From assembly GCF_004402705.1 (NCBI RefSeq), contig NZ_SOFM01000035.1, positions 62,001 to 126,000 on the forward strand: DNA of 64,000 nt. Reading direction: 5' to 3'. Numbering within the stretch: the first letter of the stretch is position 1; every line of letters begins with the position of its first letter. Made by a program: the position numbers and the translations under genes. This document shows, piece after piece, positions 40,194 to 49,385 of the stretch. This stretch comes from Cryobacterium mannosilyticum (lineage in GTDB: Bacteria > Actinomycetota > Actinomycetes > Actinomycetales > Microbacteriaceae). The notes beneath the pieces were generated by a model. That model worked only from the letters and a program-made list of their open reading frames with translations. It searched no databases and was not told where the DNA came from.

Positions 40194-41225
40194 ATGACCA
40201 TCCTGCTGACGCGACCGGCGCGGCCCGTTGCCACCCAACCCGTGCAGCCCGTGCCGCCACCGGCGACCGAGGATTACTGCCCGTTCCCGCTCTCCTCCGA
40301 CCCCCGCCGGTTCGGCCTGACCACCAGCACCATGCGGCTGCGCGGCGGAACGATCGTGGTGCGGCACGGCCGCCGCACCGGCGGCGACACCGCGACGATC
40401 CTGCTCCACGGCGCCGCCGGTTCCTGGACGACCTGGACACCGCTGCTTCAGTCGGCCCGCTCGGCCGTCGGCCCGGGATTCACCGACCTGATCATCCCCG
40501 ACCTGCCCGGCTGGGGGGACAGCACCCCGCACACCGATGCCGGGCAGGCGGATGCCGGGGCGCCCGACATCGAGGCGACGGCCGCGCTCGTCGCCGAAAT
40601 CGCCGAGGCGCTCGGCTATCGTCGCTGGCAGGTGCTCGGCCACTCCATGGGCGGTTTCATCGCCCTGGAACTCGCGGCGTCCTTCGTGGCGGAGACGGCA
40701 TCCGTCGGCCTCGTCTCGGCGACGACCTACGCCGTGATCGACAGCGTGCGGCACCCGGTGTCCCGCTTCGGCATCCTCCCTGCCTACACCGCACTGCTCG
40801 GGGTGATGCGCGTGCTCGCCGGGTTCGGGCGCGCCGGCACGTCCCTGGTGCGCTCACTCGACCGGCTGGGCGTGCTCCGCCCCCTGACCGCGCCCCTCTT
40901 CGCCCGGGTCTCCGCGGTGCACCCCAGCGTGATCTCCGCGCTTGCGACCGAGGTGCGTCCCGGCCGCTTCGCCGCCGCATCCGCCCTCGCCGGCCGCTAC
41001 GACGCGGATGCCGTCTGGTCCCGGATCCGGTGCCCGGTCCGGGCCACCCGGGGAGGTTCCGACGTGTTCGTCGCCGAGGCCGACACGGCCAGGCTGCGCC
41101 GGGTCATCCGGGACTTCACTCCGCACACCCTGCCGGGCACCGGGCACTTCGGCCACGTCGAGAGTCCGGGCGAGACCCTGCGGTTGCTCGGCGCAGCCGG
41201 AACCCCGCCGCAGATTCGCTTGTGA
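40194..41225 (+). CDS. Alpha/beta hydrolase
   Basis: A 343-residue hydrolase. The oxyanion region is LLHGAAGSW (about residue 70), the nucleophile elbow GHSMGGF (about 155), and the catalytic His sits in PGTGHFGHVE (about 320). The first 40 residues are Pro-rich and variable. ATG 40194 has ACCAGGAAC upstream; a longer open frame to 39996 overlaps the divergent reductase and is rejected. Closest resemblance is to esterase/haloperoxidase-like hydrolases; the substrate is unknown. Confidence 0.82.
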   Translation: MTILLTRPARPVATQPVQPVPPPATEDYCPFPLSSDPRRFGLTTSTMRLRGGTIVVRHGRRTGGDTATILLHGAAGSWTTWTPLLQSARSAVGPGFTDLIIPDLPGWGDSTPHTDAGQADAGAPDIEATAALVAEIAEALGYRRWQVLGHSMGGFIALELAASFVAETASVGLVSATTYAVIDSVRHPVSRFGILPAYTALLGVMRVLAGFGRAGTSLVRSLDRLGVLRPLTAPLFARVSAVHPSVISALATEVRPGRFAAASALAGRYDADAVWSRIRCPVRATRGGSDVFVAEADTARLRRVIRDFTPHTLPGTGHFGHVESPGETLRLLGAAGTPPQIRL

Positions 41226-41333
41226 ACCACCGTCAATGCGACCACACTGAGGTGACGACTGGTTCCTGAGACAAGGTCACACCGAATCGCAGGCTCACGA
41301 GCGCTTTTTTCAACCGAATGAAAGCGGCAACCC

Positions 41334-41738
41334 ATGGGTTCCTTGACGTACGACCGGGTCACCGTCGAATTCGACGATCGGATCCTGGCGCACCTGCAGA
41401 TCGTGATCGTGCAGAAACTGCGCCGCGGCGAGAGCTTCCTGCTGTCGTGGCGCAACGCGGCCGAGGCCGGGGACGGCCGCAGTTCCGCCTGGCTGCACCC
41501 GGCGATCCCGCTCTATTTCAAGTTCTCCGGCGGCCAGCCGCCCACGATCAATCCGCTCTGGCTGGCCCAGCTCACGCGCTCGGCGAACAGTTCGCAGGGC
41601 CTCGTGGCCACCGGCGAGGAGCGGGCGATGGCCGAGCCCGACATCCCCGGCCATCCGGAACGAAATCATCGGCCGGATCAGAAGTTCACCGTGCGCGCCG
41701 CCCCCACCTCGCAGGAAACGATCGCCACGGAGAGCTGA
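41334..41738 (+). CDS. DUF7882 family protein
   Basis: A 134-residue protein of the type found widely and in many copies in Microbacteriaceae. Conserved stretches are MGSLTYDRVTVEFDDRILAH, KLRRGESFLLSW, GRSSAWLHPAIPLYFKFSGG and LTRSANSSQGL. It is sometimes labelled as an ATP-dependent DNA ligase, for which there is no sequence support. The function is unknown. The presence of this family is one of the better clues to the taxonomic group. Stop is convergent with the carbon-nitrogen hydrolase by 22 bases. Confidence 0.82.
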   Translation: MGSLTYDRVTVEFDDRILAHLQIVIVQKLRRGESFLLSWRNAAEAGDGRSSAWLHPAIPLYFKFSGGQPPTINPLWLAQLTRSANSSQGLVATGEERAMAEPDIPGHPERNHRPDQKFTVRAAPTSQETIATES

Positions 41739-41760
41739 TCCCGCCAGCGGAGCATGCCTC

Positions 41761-42624
41761 TCAGCGGGGCTGCACAGTGAACCGCCGGAGCGCCAGCGCC
41801 GGGTTCACGGCTCGCACGGCCTCGAGCCGGGTCTTCGAAACCCAGGCGACCGCGACATCCGTCGTCTCGCCGATGGTGACCAGCTCGACCCCCATCGGGT
41901 CGACCACCATGCTGTTGCCGACGCCGATGGGCGGGGCGTGGTCGGCGGCCGCGACGTAGACGGTGTTCTCCAGGGCGCGCGCCGTGACCAGGGTGCGCCA
42001 GTGCTGTTCCTTCAGCGGACCGCGCACCCACTCGGACGGCACCAGGACGAGATCGGCTCCGGCGTCGACGAGCCGGCGGGTCACCTCCGGGAAACGGATG
42101 TCGTAGCAGGTCTGCATCCCGACCGTCAGCCCTTCGACCCGGAACGTCTCCGGCGCCGCAACCGTGCCGGGCAGCACCCAGTCCGACTCCCGGTCCCCGA
42201 ACGCGTCGTAGAGGTGCAGCTTGCGATACGCCGCGACCAGCTTCCCCGACGGATCGACCGCCACGAGCGTGTTCGAGAACCGATCCGGGTCGGCAGTGAC
42301 CTCGAGCATGCCGGCGACGACATGCATCCCGAACTCGCCGGCGAGCGCGGCGAGCGCGGTCACGAAGACGCCGTCCAGCGGCTCCGCCGCCGCGACGAAC
42401 GAGCGGCCCAGCACGGGCTCGAAGAAGGACGAGTACTCGGGGAACACCAGCAGGCGGGCGCCGCGGGCGGCCGCGGTCGCAGCCAGCGCGCGCATGGCCG
42501 CGATGTTGCCCGCCAGGTCGGCGCCCGGCCTGAACTGGGCGACGGCAACACCGATCGCGGCGGTGGGATCGGCGGCAGCGGGGTTGTCGGCAGCGGGATC
42601 GGCGGCAGCGGCGGAATCGATCAT
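41761..42624 (-). CDS. Carbon-nitrogen hydrolase (nitrilase superfamily, Nit/omega-amidase-like)
   Basis: A 287-residue amidase with the Glu-Lys-Cys triad: Glu in LLVFPEYSSFF, Lys in YRKLHLYDAFGDRES and Cys in VGMQTCYDIRFPE. The KLHLYDAFG segment is typical of the Nit1/deaminated-glutathione amidase branch. The first 22 residues are an Ala/Asp/Pro tandem repeat from a GC-rich DNA repeat, probably a variable leader. The ATG at 42624 fits the family start plus this leader. Convergent with the DUF7882 gene and divergent from the response regulator. Confidence 0.88.
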   Translation of the reverse strand: MIDSAAAADPAADNPAAADPTAAIGVAVAQFRPGADLAGNIAAMRALAATAAARGARLLVFPEYSSFFEPVLGRSFVAAAEPLDGVFVTALAALAGEFGMHVVAGMLEVTADPDRFSNTLVAVDPSGKLVAAYRKLHLYDAFGDRESDWVLPGTVAAPETFRVEGLTVGMQTCYDIRFPEVTRRLVDAGADLVLVPSEWVRGPLKEQHWRTLVTARALENTVYVAAADHAPPIGVGNSMVVDPMGVELVTIGETTDVAVAWVSKTRLEAVRAVNPALALRRFTVQPR

Positions 42625-42777
42625 GGCGCCAGCCTAGCTGCCGCTCGAACGTCGACCAGGCTGGCAAGCGGCTGCGATTCCGGCACGGATTCTCCCCTGG
42701 CGCACCGCGCCGCCGCGCACGGGGACGATGACGTGCCAGCATGAGGTGACGCGGTTCCGGCAACCGAAAGGCACCCG

Positions 42778-43452
42778 ATGAAGATCTTGGTCGTGGAAGA
42801 CGATGACCAGATGGGCGAGCTCATCCAGCGCGGCCTGCACGCCGAGGGCTACGAGATCGTCCGGGCCGGCAACGGTATGGACGCGCTGATCGCGATCAAT
42901 AACGACGATTTCGCCCTCGCCGCGATCGACGTGATGCTGCCGGGGATGAGCGGTTTCGAGATCTGCCGGCGCATCCGAGACTCGGGCAACACGATGCCCG
43001 TGCTGCTGATCACGGCCAGGGACACCGTGGAGGATCGGGTGTTCGGCCTGGACAGCGGCGCCGACGACTACCTGACCAAACCGTTCGCCTTCGCCGAGCT
43101 CACCGCACGGGTTCGCGCCATGCTGCGCCGGCATTCGATGGGAACCCCGGCGAGCCTCGAGCTCGGCCGCCTGGCCATCGACTCCCGCGACCTCAAGGTG
43201 ACCGTGGCCGGCCGCATCGTCTCGCTGAGCCCCAAGGAGGTCGCCCTGCTTCGCCTGCTTTGCAGCCACGCGGGTGAGACGGTCGACCGGACGACGATCC
43301 TCGAGGAGATCTGGAACGGCACGGAGCACATCGATCCGAACATCGTCGACCAGTACATCAGCTACCTGCGGCGCAAGATCGACTCCGACGCCGCGGGCAT
43401 CCGCATCGTCACCGTGCGTGGCGCCGGCTATGCGGTCGAGTTGACCCCGTGA
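42778..43452 (+). CDS. OmpR/PhoB-type response regulator
   Basis: A 224-residue regulator. The receiver domain (1-118) has acidic residues EDDD at 7-10, phosphoacceptor Asp51, Thr79 and Lys101. The C-terminal winged helix (about 127-224) includes VSLSPKEVALLRLL and DQYISYLRRKID. The partner histidine kinase starts 13 bases after its stop. The ATG at 42778 has GAAAGGCACCCG upstream. The signal and regulon are unknown; the mannosylation genes start 84 bp after the kinase and could be linked. Confidence 0.94.
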   Translation: MKILVVEDDDQMGELIQRGLHAEGYEIVRAGNGMDALIAINNDDFALAAIDVMLPGMSGFEICRRIRDSGNTMPVLLITARDTVEDRVFGLDSGADDYLTKPFAFAELTARVRAMLRRHSMGTPASLELGRLAIDSRDLKVTVAGRIVSLSPKEVALLRLLCSHAGETVDRTTILEEIWNGTEHIDPNIVDQYISYLRRKIDSDAAGIRIVTVRGAGYAVELTP

Positions 43453-43465
43453 CGGACGCCTCGAC

Positions 43466-44833
43466 ATGAAACTGCCCGGCCTGTCGATCAGGGGCCGCAT
43501 CAGCATCGGCAGCGTGCTCGTCGCCGCGGTGCTGTTCAGCTCCGCCGCGTTCTTCTTCCGCCTCGAGGTGCAGTCGATCCTGATCGACACGACGGAGACG
43601 CTCCTGCGCAACGACGCGGCGCCTCTCGTGGCCGACCTGGTCCGCAACCCGACCGAGCCGATCGACGCGCCGACGGAGGGCCAGCTCATCGCCGTGATCG
43701 ATCCCGGCGGGGAACTGCACAGGTCCTCCCTCCCCCGGAGCCTGAACAACAGGCTTGATGACCTGGCGGAGATCGGCGAGCATCCGCAGACCGTCGACAC
43801 CGGCAACACCCGCTACCTGGTCGCCTCGACGATCGCGGTCACCGACACCGGCAACTGGGTGATCGTCACCGCTCGCAATGAGGAGGCACTGTCGTTGCTG
43901 CTCGACGAGCTGACCCGGGTGCTGACGATCGGCACGATCGTGCTCACCGTCGGCTTCGGCCTGGCCTCCTGGTTGCTGACCGGCGCCGCGCTGCGGCCGG
44001 TGAACCGTCTCCGCGCCGAGGCGGAGAGCCTGAGCACGGCTGGGGCGTCGGCCCATTTGCTCGTGCCCGCCGGAAACGACGAGGTCAGCCGGCTCGCGAT
44101 CACGCTCAACGACTTCATCGGGCGTCTCCGGCGCGGCGTCGATCGCGAGAAGCAGGTGGTGTCGGATGCCAGCCACGAGCTCCGCACCCCCCTGGCCGTG
44201 CTGAAGTCGCAACTCGAGCTCGCCCGCCTCAATTCCGGAGACGCGCCGGCCCTCGAGCAGGACATCGCCGACGCATCCGTCACCGTCGACCGGCTGGCCC
44301 GGCTTGCCACCAACCTGCTCGAACTGTCCAAGCTGGAAGGGCAGCAGCCGCCGCCTGAGACTACCTGGAACGGCATCGTCGCCGAGATCTCCGCGTCGGT
44401 GGACCGCGCCCGGGTGGTGCGCGACGGCGCGGATCTCGACGTCGACTACCAGGTCGACGGCGAGGATGCCGATGGCCGCTACGCCGTCTCTCCGACAAAC
44501 GTGGGCCAGCTCGTCGACAACCTCGTCTCCAATTCGATCAGTGCCATGCATGGACGGGGCGAGATCATGGTGACCCTGCACCGGGCCGGGACCGAGGCCG
44601 TGATGACCGTGCTGGACACTGGGCCGGGGATGCCGGACGGATTCATCCCGGTGGCCTTCGACCGGTTCTCCCGGCCGGAGCATTCACGGGCGGGTGGCGG
44701 CACCGGGTCAGGTCTGGGACTGGCCATCGTGCACGCCATCGTCGATCGCGCCGGTGGGAGGATCTCGCTCCGGAACACCGGCGGCGGGCTTGCCGTGGAG
44801 GTCAGGCTGCCGCGCCGCACCGGCGCGTCCTGA
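43466..44833 (+). CDS. Sensor histidine kinase
   Basis: A 455-residue kinase. Two membrane segments (about 12-32 and 152-174) enclose a 120-residue extracytoplasmic sensor region. A HAMP linker follows, then the dimerisation domain with His237 in SDASHELRTPL, and the ATPase domain with N box NLVSNSISAMHG, G1 LDTGPGMPDG, F box FDRFSR and G2 GGTGSGLGLAI. It pairs with the upstream response regulator. The signal is not known. Confidence 0.94.
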   Translation: MKLPGLSIRGRISIGSVLVAAVLFSSAAFFFRLEVQSILIDTTETLLRNDAAPLVADLVRNPTEPIDAPTEGQLIAVIDPGGELHRSSLPRSLNNRLDDLAEIGEHPQTVDTGNTRYLVASTIAVTDTGNWVIVTARNEEALSLLLDELTRVLTIGTIVLTVGFGLASWLLTGAALRPVNRLRAEAESLSTAGASAHLLVPAGNDEVSRLAITLNDFIGRLRRGVDREKQVVSDASHELRTPLAVLKSQLELARLNSGDAPALEQDIADASVTVDRLARLATNLLELSKLEGQQPPPETTWNGIVAEISASVDRARVVRDGADLDVDYQVDGEDADGRYAVSPTNVGQLVDNLVSNSISAMHGRGEIMVTLHRAGTEAVMTVLDTGPGMPDGFIPVAFDRFSRPEHSRAGGGTGSGLGLAIVHAIVDRAGGRISLRNTGGGLAVEVRLPRRTGAS

Positions 44834-44880
44834 CTGACCGGGCAACCTGAGAGCCTTCGCAGGCTGCCGTCCGGCCCTCG

Positions 44881-44896
44881 GGGTAAACGTTAACCC
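44881..44896. promoter_or_regulatory. Near-palindrome upstream of mannosyltransferase operon
   Basis: GGGTAAACGTTAACCC is a near-perfect 16-bp palindrome centred on ACGT (two mismatched bases), 21 bases before the GTG of the GT-C gene and 48 after the kinase stop. It may be an operator or part of a promoter; the flanking GTCATAACGTGTTGG is AT-rich for this genome. Its function is not shown. Confidence 0.45.
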
Positions 44897-44916
44897 GGGT
44901 GTCATAACGTGTTGGT

Positions 44917-46458
44917 GTGTCTTCCCTCTCCGCGCTCCCGCTCACCGAGGCTCAGCCAGAGCCCCGGCCGCTGCCCGCGCGCGGTCCGCTGCTGCCCGCC
45001 GCGCTGCTGGGCCTGCTCGGAATCCTCGTGTCGGCCTTCGGGTCGTGGCAGCCGTCGTACTGGGGCGATGAGGCGGCGAGCGTCATGTCGGCGGAGCGGT
45101 CCCTTTCGTCGCTGTTCAGGATGCTGGGAAATGTGGACGCGGTCCACGGTGCCTACTACCTGATCCTGCACTTCTGGATCCAGGCCTTCGGCGCAACCGA
45201 GTTCTCGACCAGGCTGCCCAGCGCCATCGCCATCGGGGTGGCCACCGCGGGCACCTACCTCCTCGCGCGCCGACTGACCGGCACCACGGTGGCGACGATA
45301 TCCGCGCTCGTCTTCGTCGTGCTCCCCCGGGTCACCTACATGGGAGCCGAGGCTCGCTCGACCGCCATGGCGACGGCCATCGCGGTCTGGCTGGTGGTGT
45401 TGCTCGAGCACATCGTGCGCCACCCGCCGACCGGCCGCCTCGCCCGCGCCGGGGTCTGGGCCGGCTACTCCGCGCTCCTCGCCGCCGGGATCTATATGTT
45501 CCTCTACGTTGTGCTGCTCATCCCGGTGCTCGCGCTCGCAGTATTCCTGCTGGCACCGCGGGACGCCCGGCGGATGGCGACCTTCCGAGCCTGGGCGGTG
45601 TCCAGCGTCGCCGGCCTGCTGCTTGCCCTGCCGGTCATGCTCGCCAGTGTGCACCAGCGCGAGCAGATCGCCTTCATCGGCCGCCGCCCGCAGATCGCGG
45701 TGCTGGACGCCGCCGTGCAACAGTGGTTCGGGAACGCCCCCCTGGCGGTCGTCGCCTGGGCCCTGGTCGGCGCGGCCGTCGTGACCGTCTTCGTGCTCCG
45801 CGGCCGTCGGGCCGACACCCGCGCGACGAAGCATGCCCTCGCCATCGCCTTGGCCTGGATGCTCTTCCCGAGCGCCGTGCTCCTCGTCGGCACACACTTC
45901 GTGACCCCCATGTACTCCCTGCGCTACCTGTCGATCTGCACCCCCGCCGCTGCCATCGCGGTGGGAATCGGAATCGCCTGGCTCAAGCCGCGCTGGGCGC
46001 AGGCGTCGGTCCTGCTGTTGATCGTGTCGCTCATGCTGCCGGTCTACCAGGCCCAGCGCGGCCAATACGGGAAGAACTTCGGCAGCGACTGGCGCCAGGC
46101 AGCGGACATCGTGCAGGCCGGTGCGAGGCCCGGCGACGCCGTCGTCTTCGACGACAGCGTGCGGCCTTCCCGCAAGCCCCGCCTCGCCCTGCACCTCTAC
46201 CCCGCGGCGTTCCAGGGGATGCGGGACGTGACCCTCACCCGTTCCTACGACTCGACCGGCCACCTGTGGGACCAGACCGCCCCGCTGGCCGCCGTCGGTG
46301 ATCGCCTCACCGGCACGAACACGGTGTGGGTGCTTCAATACAAGGGCAGCCAGGAATTCACGTCCGGAGACGATATCCGCACACTGCAGCAGCTCGGATT
46401 CACGGTCACCGGGTCGACGACCGTCAACCGCACCATCATCATCGAACTGACAAGGTAG
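44917..46458 (+). CDS. GT-C family membrane mannosyltransferase (PMT/GT39-like)
   Basis: A 513-residue enzyme with about 10 membrane segments. The first extracytoplasmic loop carries SYWGDEAASV with the catalytic Asp-Glu pair expected of polyprenol-phosphate-sugar-dependent GT-C enzymes, followed by HGAYYLILHFW and a second conserved AEARSTAM region. The C-terminal 130 residues form an extracytoplasmic domain. It begins at GTG 44917; four bases separate it from the polyprenol-phosphate mannose synthase gene, which would supply the donor. Likely role: mannosylation of proteins or surface glycans. Confidence 0.83.
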   Translation: MSSLSALPLTEAQPEPRPLPARGPLLPAALLGLLGILVSAFGSWQPSYWGDEAASVMSAERSLSSLFRMLGNVDAVHGAYYLILHFWIQAFGATEFSTRLPSAIAIGVATAGTYLLARRLTGTTVATISALVFVVLPRVTYMGAEARSTAMATAIAVWLVVLLEHIVRHPPTGRLARAGVWAGYSALLAAGIYMFLYVVLLIPVLALAVFLLAPRDARRMATFRAWAVSSVAGLLLALPVMLASVHQREQIAFIGRRPQIAVLDAAVQQWFGNAPLAVVAWALVGAAVVTVFVLRGRRADTRATKHALAIALAWMLFPSAVLLVGTHFVTPMYSLRYLSICTPAAAIAVGIGIAWLKPRWAQASVLLLIVSLMLPVYQAQRGQYGKNFGSDWRQAADIVQAGARPGDAVVFDDSVRPSRKPRLALHLYPAAFQGMRDVTLTRSYDSTGHLWDQTAPLAAVGDRLTGTNTVWVLQYKGSQEFTSGDDIRTLQQLGFTVTGSTTVNRTIIIELTR

Positions 46459-46462
46459 CTTC

Positions 46463-47218
46463 ATGGCACAGACTCTGGTCATCATCCCGACCTACAATGA
46501 GCGCGACAACCTCGGCCCGATCGTCGGCCGCGTGCGCGCCAGCGTGCCGGATGCCGACGTGCTGGTCGTCGACGATTCGTCGCCGGACGGCACGGGCGCC
46601 CTGGCCGACGGACTAGCGGCCTCGGACGCCGCGGTGCACGTGCTGCACCGCACCAGCAAGGACGGCCTCGGCGCCGCCTACCTCGAGGCGTTCTCCTGGG
46701 CCCTCTCCCGCGGCTACGACCGGCTCGTGCAGCTCGACGCCGACGGCTCGCACCTCCCTGAGCAGCTCCCCGCCCTGCTCGACGCAGCCGATTCGGCCGA
46801 CGTCGTGATGGGGTCGCGCTGGATCCCCGGCGGCGAGGTGAAGAACTGGCCGTGGCACCGTCGGGTGCTCTCCCGCGGCGGCTCGATCTACTCCAGGCTG
46901 CTCCTGCGGCTGCAGGAGCGGGATGTGACCGGGGGCTACCGGGTCTACACCGCAAACGCGCTGGAGCGGATGAGGCTCTCGAGCGTCGAAAGCCTGGGCT
47001 ACTGCTTCCAGATCGACATGCTGCTTCACGCCGTTCGCGCCGGACTCCGGGTGGTCGAAGTGCCGATCACGTTCGTGGAGCGCACCCGCGGCTCCTCGAA
47101 AATGAGCGGCGGAATCGTGATCGAGGCAATGGCCCGGGTCACGATCTGGGGCCTGACCGGCAAGGGAGCGCGCCGGGTGAGGGCGTTGGAGCCTGCGGCG
47201 GCATCCGATCGAGTCTGA
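46463..47218 (+). CDS. Polyprenol monophosphomannose synthase
   Basis: A 251-residue GT2 enzyme that transfers mannose from GDP-mannose to polyprenyl phosphate. It opens VIIPTYNERDNLGPIV, has VVDDSSPDGTGAL and the DxD-type QLDADGSHLPE, and ends with GGYRVY and ITFVERTRGSSKMSGGIV, all standard for Dpm1/Ppm1 proteins. No C-terminal membrane segments are present, as in the soluble domain form. Immediately follows the GT-C gene (4-bp gap), so donor synthesis and use are co-transcribed. Confidence 0.93.
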   Translation: MAQTLVIIPTYNERDNLGPIVGRVRASVPDADVLVVDDSSPDGTGALADGLAASDAAVHVLHRTSKDGLGAAYLEAFSWALSRGYDRLVQLDADGSHLPEQLPALLDAADSADVVMGSRWIPGGEVKNWPWHRRVLSRGGSIYSRLLLRLQERDVTGGYRVYTANALERMRLSSVESLGYCFQIDMLLHAVRAGLRVVEVPITFVERTRGSSKMSGGIVIEAMARVTIWGLTGKGARRVRALEPAAASDRV

Positions 47219-47313
47219 CCTGCCATTCCGAAGTTGTGAGTTCGGGTCATTCTGACTATATGATGGTGCCACCAGTTAGAGTCACAGTGACCTTTACTTA
47301 GTGGATACCGCAG
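47219..47313 (+). promoter_or_regulatory. Promoter and candidate NrtR operator of the NAD operon
   Basis: The 95-bp spacer has a likely -10 TATGAT at 47259-47264, with TTGTGA at 47234-47239 as a possible -35 at a long 19-base spacing. GTCACAGTGAC at 47281-47291 is a perfect 11-bp palindrome lying just downstream of the -10, where a repressor would block transcription. A Nudix-type regulator gene follows directly. The operator assignment is an inference; the sequence was not matched to a published motif. Confidence 0.55.
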
Positions 47314-48006
47314 ATGACCGCACCAGCACAGGCGACACTCGCCGTCTCGACGGTCATCTTCGCGCTTCGTTCCGACACGGAGTCCGACTTCAAGACCCTC
47401 TGGCTTCCGCTCGTGCGCCGCACCCGGGAGCCGTTCCTCGGCCAGTGGGCGCTTCCGGGCGGGAGCCTTCCGGCCGACGAGGAACTCGCGACGGCGGCCG
47501 CACGCACCCTCCGGGAGACCACCGGCCTGGCGCCCAAGTACCTGGAGCAGCTCTACACCTTCGGTGACCCCGGCCGCTCCCCCGGCACCCGCGTTGTTTC
47601 CGTGGTCTACTGGGCGCTCGTCGAGTCAGGGGAGGCGGCGCTCGCCGTGGACGGCGACAACGTGCAGTGGTTCCCGGCCGACCGGCTCCCCGAGCTCGCC
47701 TTCGACCACAACCGGATCGTCGAGTACGCGTTGTGGCGGCTCCGCACGAAGGTCGAGTACTCCCGGATCGCCCACGCCTTCCTCGGCGAGACCTTCACCC
47801 TGGCCCAGCTCCGGGATGTGCACGAGGCCGTGCTGCAGAAGGCCCTCGACCCGGCCAACTTCCGCCGAACGGTCGAGTCCTCCGGCACCGTCGTTGACAC
47901 CGGGGAGCGCGTGGCCGGCGCCCGGCACCGTCCACCCCGCCTCTACCGATACAACGATTCCGTGCGGGCCGTCGACCTGGGCCCGCTGGGTCCGTCGATC
48001 GGCTGA
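47314..48006 (+). CDS. nrtR: Nudix-related transcriptional regulator NrtR
   Basis: A 230-residue two-domain protein. The N-terminal Nudix domain (about 8-150) has the Nudix-like GGSLPADEELATAAARTLRETTGL, with deviations from the strict catalytic box, as is usual in NrtR, which senses ADP-ribose or related NAD breakdown products. The C-terminal winged-helix region (about 155-230) includes FTLAQLRDVHEAVLQKALDPANFRRTV and ends RPPRLYRY. Its location just ahead of nadA-nadB-nadC supports a role as local repressor of NAD synthesis. Confidence 0.85.
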   Translation: MTAPAQATLAVSTVIFALRSDTESDFKTLWLPLVRRTREPFLGQWALPGGSLPADEELATAAARTLRETTGLAPKYLEQLYTFGDPGRSPGTRVVSVVYWALVESGEAALAVDGDNVQWFPADRLPELAFDHNRIVEYALWRLRTKVEYSRIAHAFLGETFTLAQLRDVHEAVLQKALDPANFRRTVESSGTVVDTGERVAGARHRPPRLYRYNDSVRAVDLGPLGPSIG

Positions 48007-48067
48007 CCCGGATGCCCGGCCCCCTGATTTGCCGCTTTGGCTTTTCTGACCATCGAGGAGTAACCGT

Positions 48068-49384
48068 ATGACCATCGCATCCGTTGACCAGGCCATCCAG
48101 CTGATCAGCACCGGAGCCGCCACGGGCAGCACCTGCAGCCCCGAGCTCGCCGCCGGGCCGTGGGAGTTCGACGCCGGAACACCGGGCTACGGTCCGGGCT
48201 CGTCCATGGGCGACGTGATCCCGACCGGATCGCCACGGCAGGGGGCGCTGCCGGAGACCTACCGGGTGGCGTCGCCGGAGGAACTGGCCGACCGCATCCG
48301 CGCCGCGAAGAAGACCCTCGGCGACCGGGTGGTCGTCCTGGGCCATTTCTACCAGCGGGACGAGGTGCTCCAGCACGCCGATTTCGTCGGTGACTCGTTC
48401 CAGCTGGCCCAGGCCACGAAGAGCCGGCCCGACGCGGAGGCCATCGTCTTCTGCGGCGTGCACTTCATGGCCGAGACCGCCGACCTGCTCTCCACCCCGG
48501 CCCAGGCCGTCATCCTGCCCAACCTGGCCGCGGGCTGCTCGATGGCGGACATGGCCGACATCGACTCGGTCACCGACTGCTGGGAACAGCTCGAGGAGCA
48601 GTACGGTACGGCCCCGGATGCCGACGGCCGGGTGCCCGTCATCCCGGTCACCTACATGAACTCCTCGGCGGCGCTCAAGGCGTTCTGCGGCGCGCACGGT
48701 GGCATCGTCTGCACCTCGTCGAACGCGGAGACCGTGCTCGAGTGGGCGTTCGAACGCGGCCGGCGGGTGCTGTTCTTTCCCGACCAGCACCTCGGCCGCA
48801 ACACGGCCAAAGCCATGGGTGTGCCGCTCGACCGGATGCCGATGTGGAACCCGCGCAAACTGCGGGGCGGCAACACGCCGGCCGAACTCGACGCCGCTCA
48901 GGTCGTGCTCTGGCACGGTTTCTGCAGCGTGCACAAGCGCTTCACCGTGGACCAGATCGACACCGCCCGCCGGGAGCACGCCGGCGTGCGGGTGATCGTG
49001 CACCCGGAGTGCCCAATGGCGGTCGTCGACGCCGCGGACGAATACGGCTCCACCGACTACATCACCAAGGCCATCGAGGCGGCTCCCGCAGGGTCGACGT
49101 TCGCCATCGGCACGGAAATCAACCTGGTGCAGCGCCTCGCGGCCCAGCATCCGGAACACACGATCTTCTGCCTCGACCCGGTGATCTGCCCGTGCTCGAC
49201 GATGTACCGCATCCACGCCGGCTACCTGGCCTGGGTGCTCGAGGGTCTGGTCGGCACCGTCGACCGGCCGCCCGTCGTGCTCAACCGGATCCGCGTGTCG
49301 GACGACGTCGCGGCGCCCGCCCGCACCGCCCTCGAACGGATGCTCGCGGCCCGGCCGCCCGCACCGGCCCGCCAGGACGCCTGA
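48068..49384 (+). CDS. nadA: Quinolinate synthase
   Basis: A 438-residue [4Fe-4S] enzyme that condenses iminoaspartate with dihydroxyacetone phosphate to quinolinate. The three cluster cysteines are Cys157 (LAAGCSMA), Cys286 (WHGFCSVH) and Cys374 (DPVICPCSTM). Substrate-site stretches VLGHFYQRDEV and CGVHFMAETADLL are present. It belongs to the long NadA form with about 60 extra N-terminal residues. A GAGGAGTAACCGT sequence precedes the ATG. One base separates it from nadB. Confidence 0.96.
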   Translation: MTIASVDQAIQLISTGAATGSTCSPELAAGPWEFDAGTPGYGPGSSMGDVIPTGSPRQGALPETYRVASPEELADRIRAAKKTLGDRVVVLGHFYQRDEVLQHADFVGDSFQLAQATKSRPDAEAIVFCGVHFMAETADLLSTPAQAVILPNLAAGCSMADMADIDSVTDCWEQLEEQYGTAPDADGRVPVIPVTYMNSSAALKAFCGAHGGIVCTSSNAETVLEWAFERGRRVLFFPDQHLGRNTAKAMGVPLDRMPMWNPRKLRGGNTPAELDAAQVVLWHGFCSVHKRFTVDQIDTARREHAGVRVIVHPECPMAVVDAADEYGSTDYITKAIEAAPAGSTFAIGTEINLVQRLAAQHPEHTIFCLDPVICPCSTMYRIHAGYLAWVLEGLVGTVDRPPVVLNRIRVSDDVAAPARTALERMLAARPPAPARQDA

Positions 49385-49385
49385 A

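Noticed and set aside
41334..41738. The DUF7882 gene as an ATP-dependent DNA ligase.
   Set aside because: There is no nucleotidyltransferase motif (KxDG) or other ligase feature; the label is a known misannotation risk for this family.
43409..44683. A minus-strand 424-codon open frame opposite the sensor kinase.
   Set aside because: Gly/Arg/Asp-rich shadow with no motif; the kinase on the plus strand has all its boxes.
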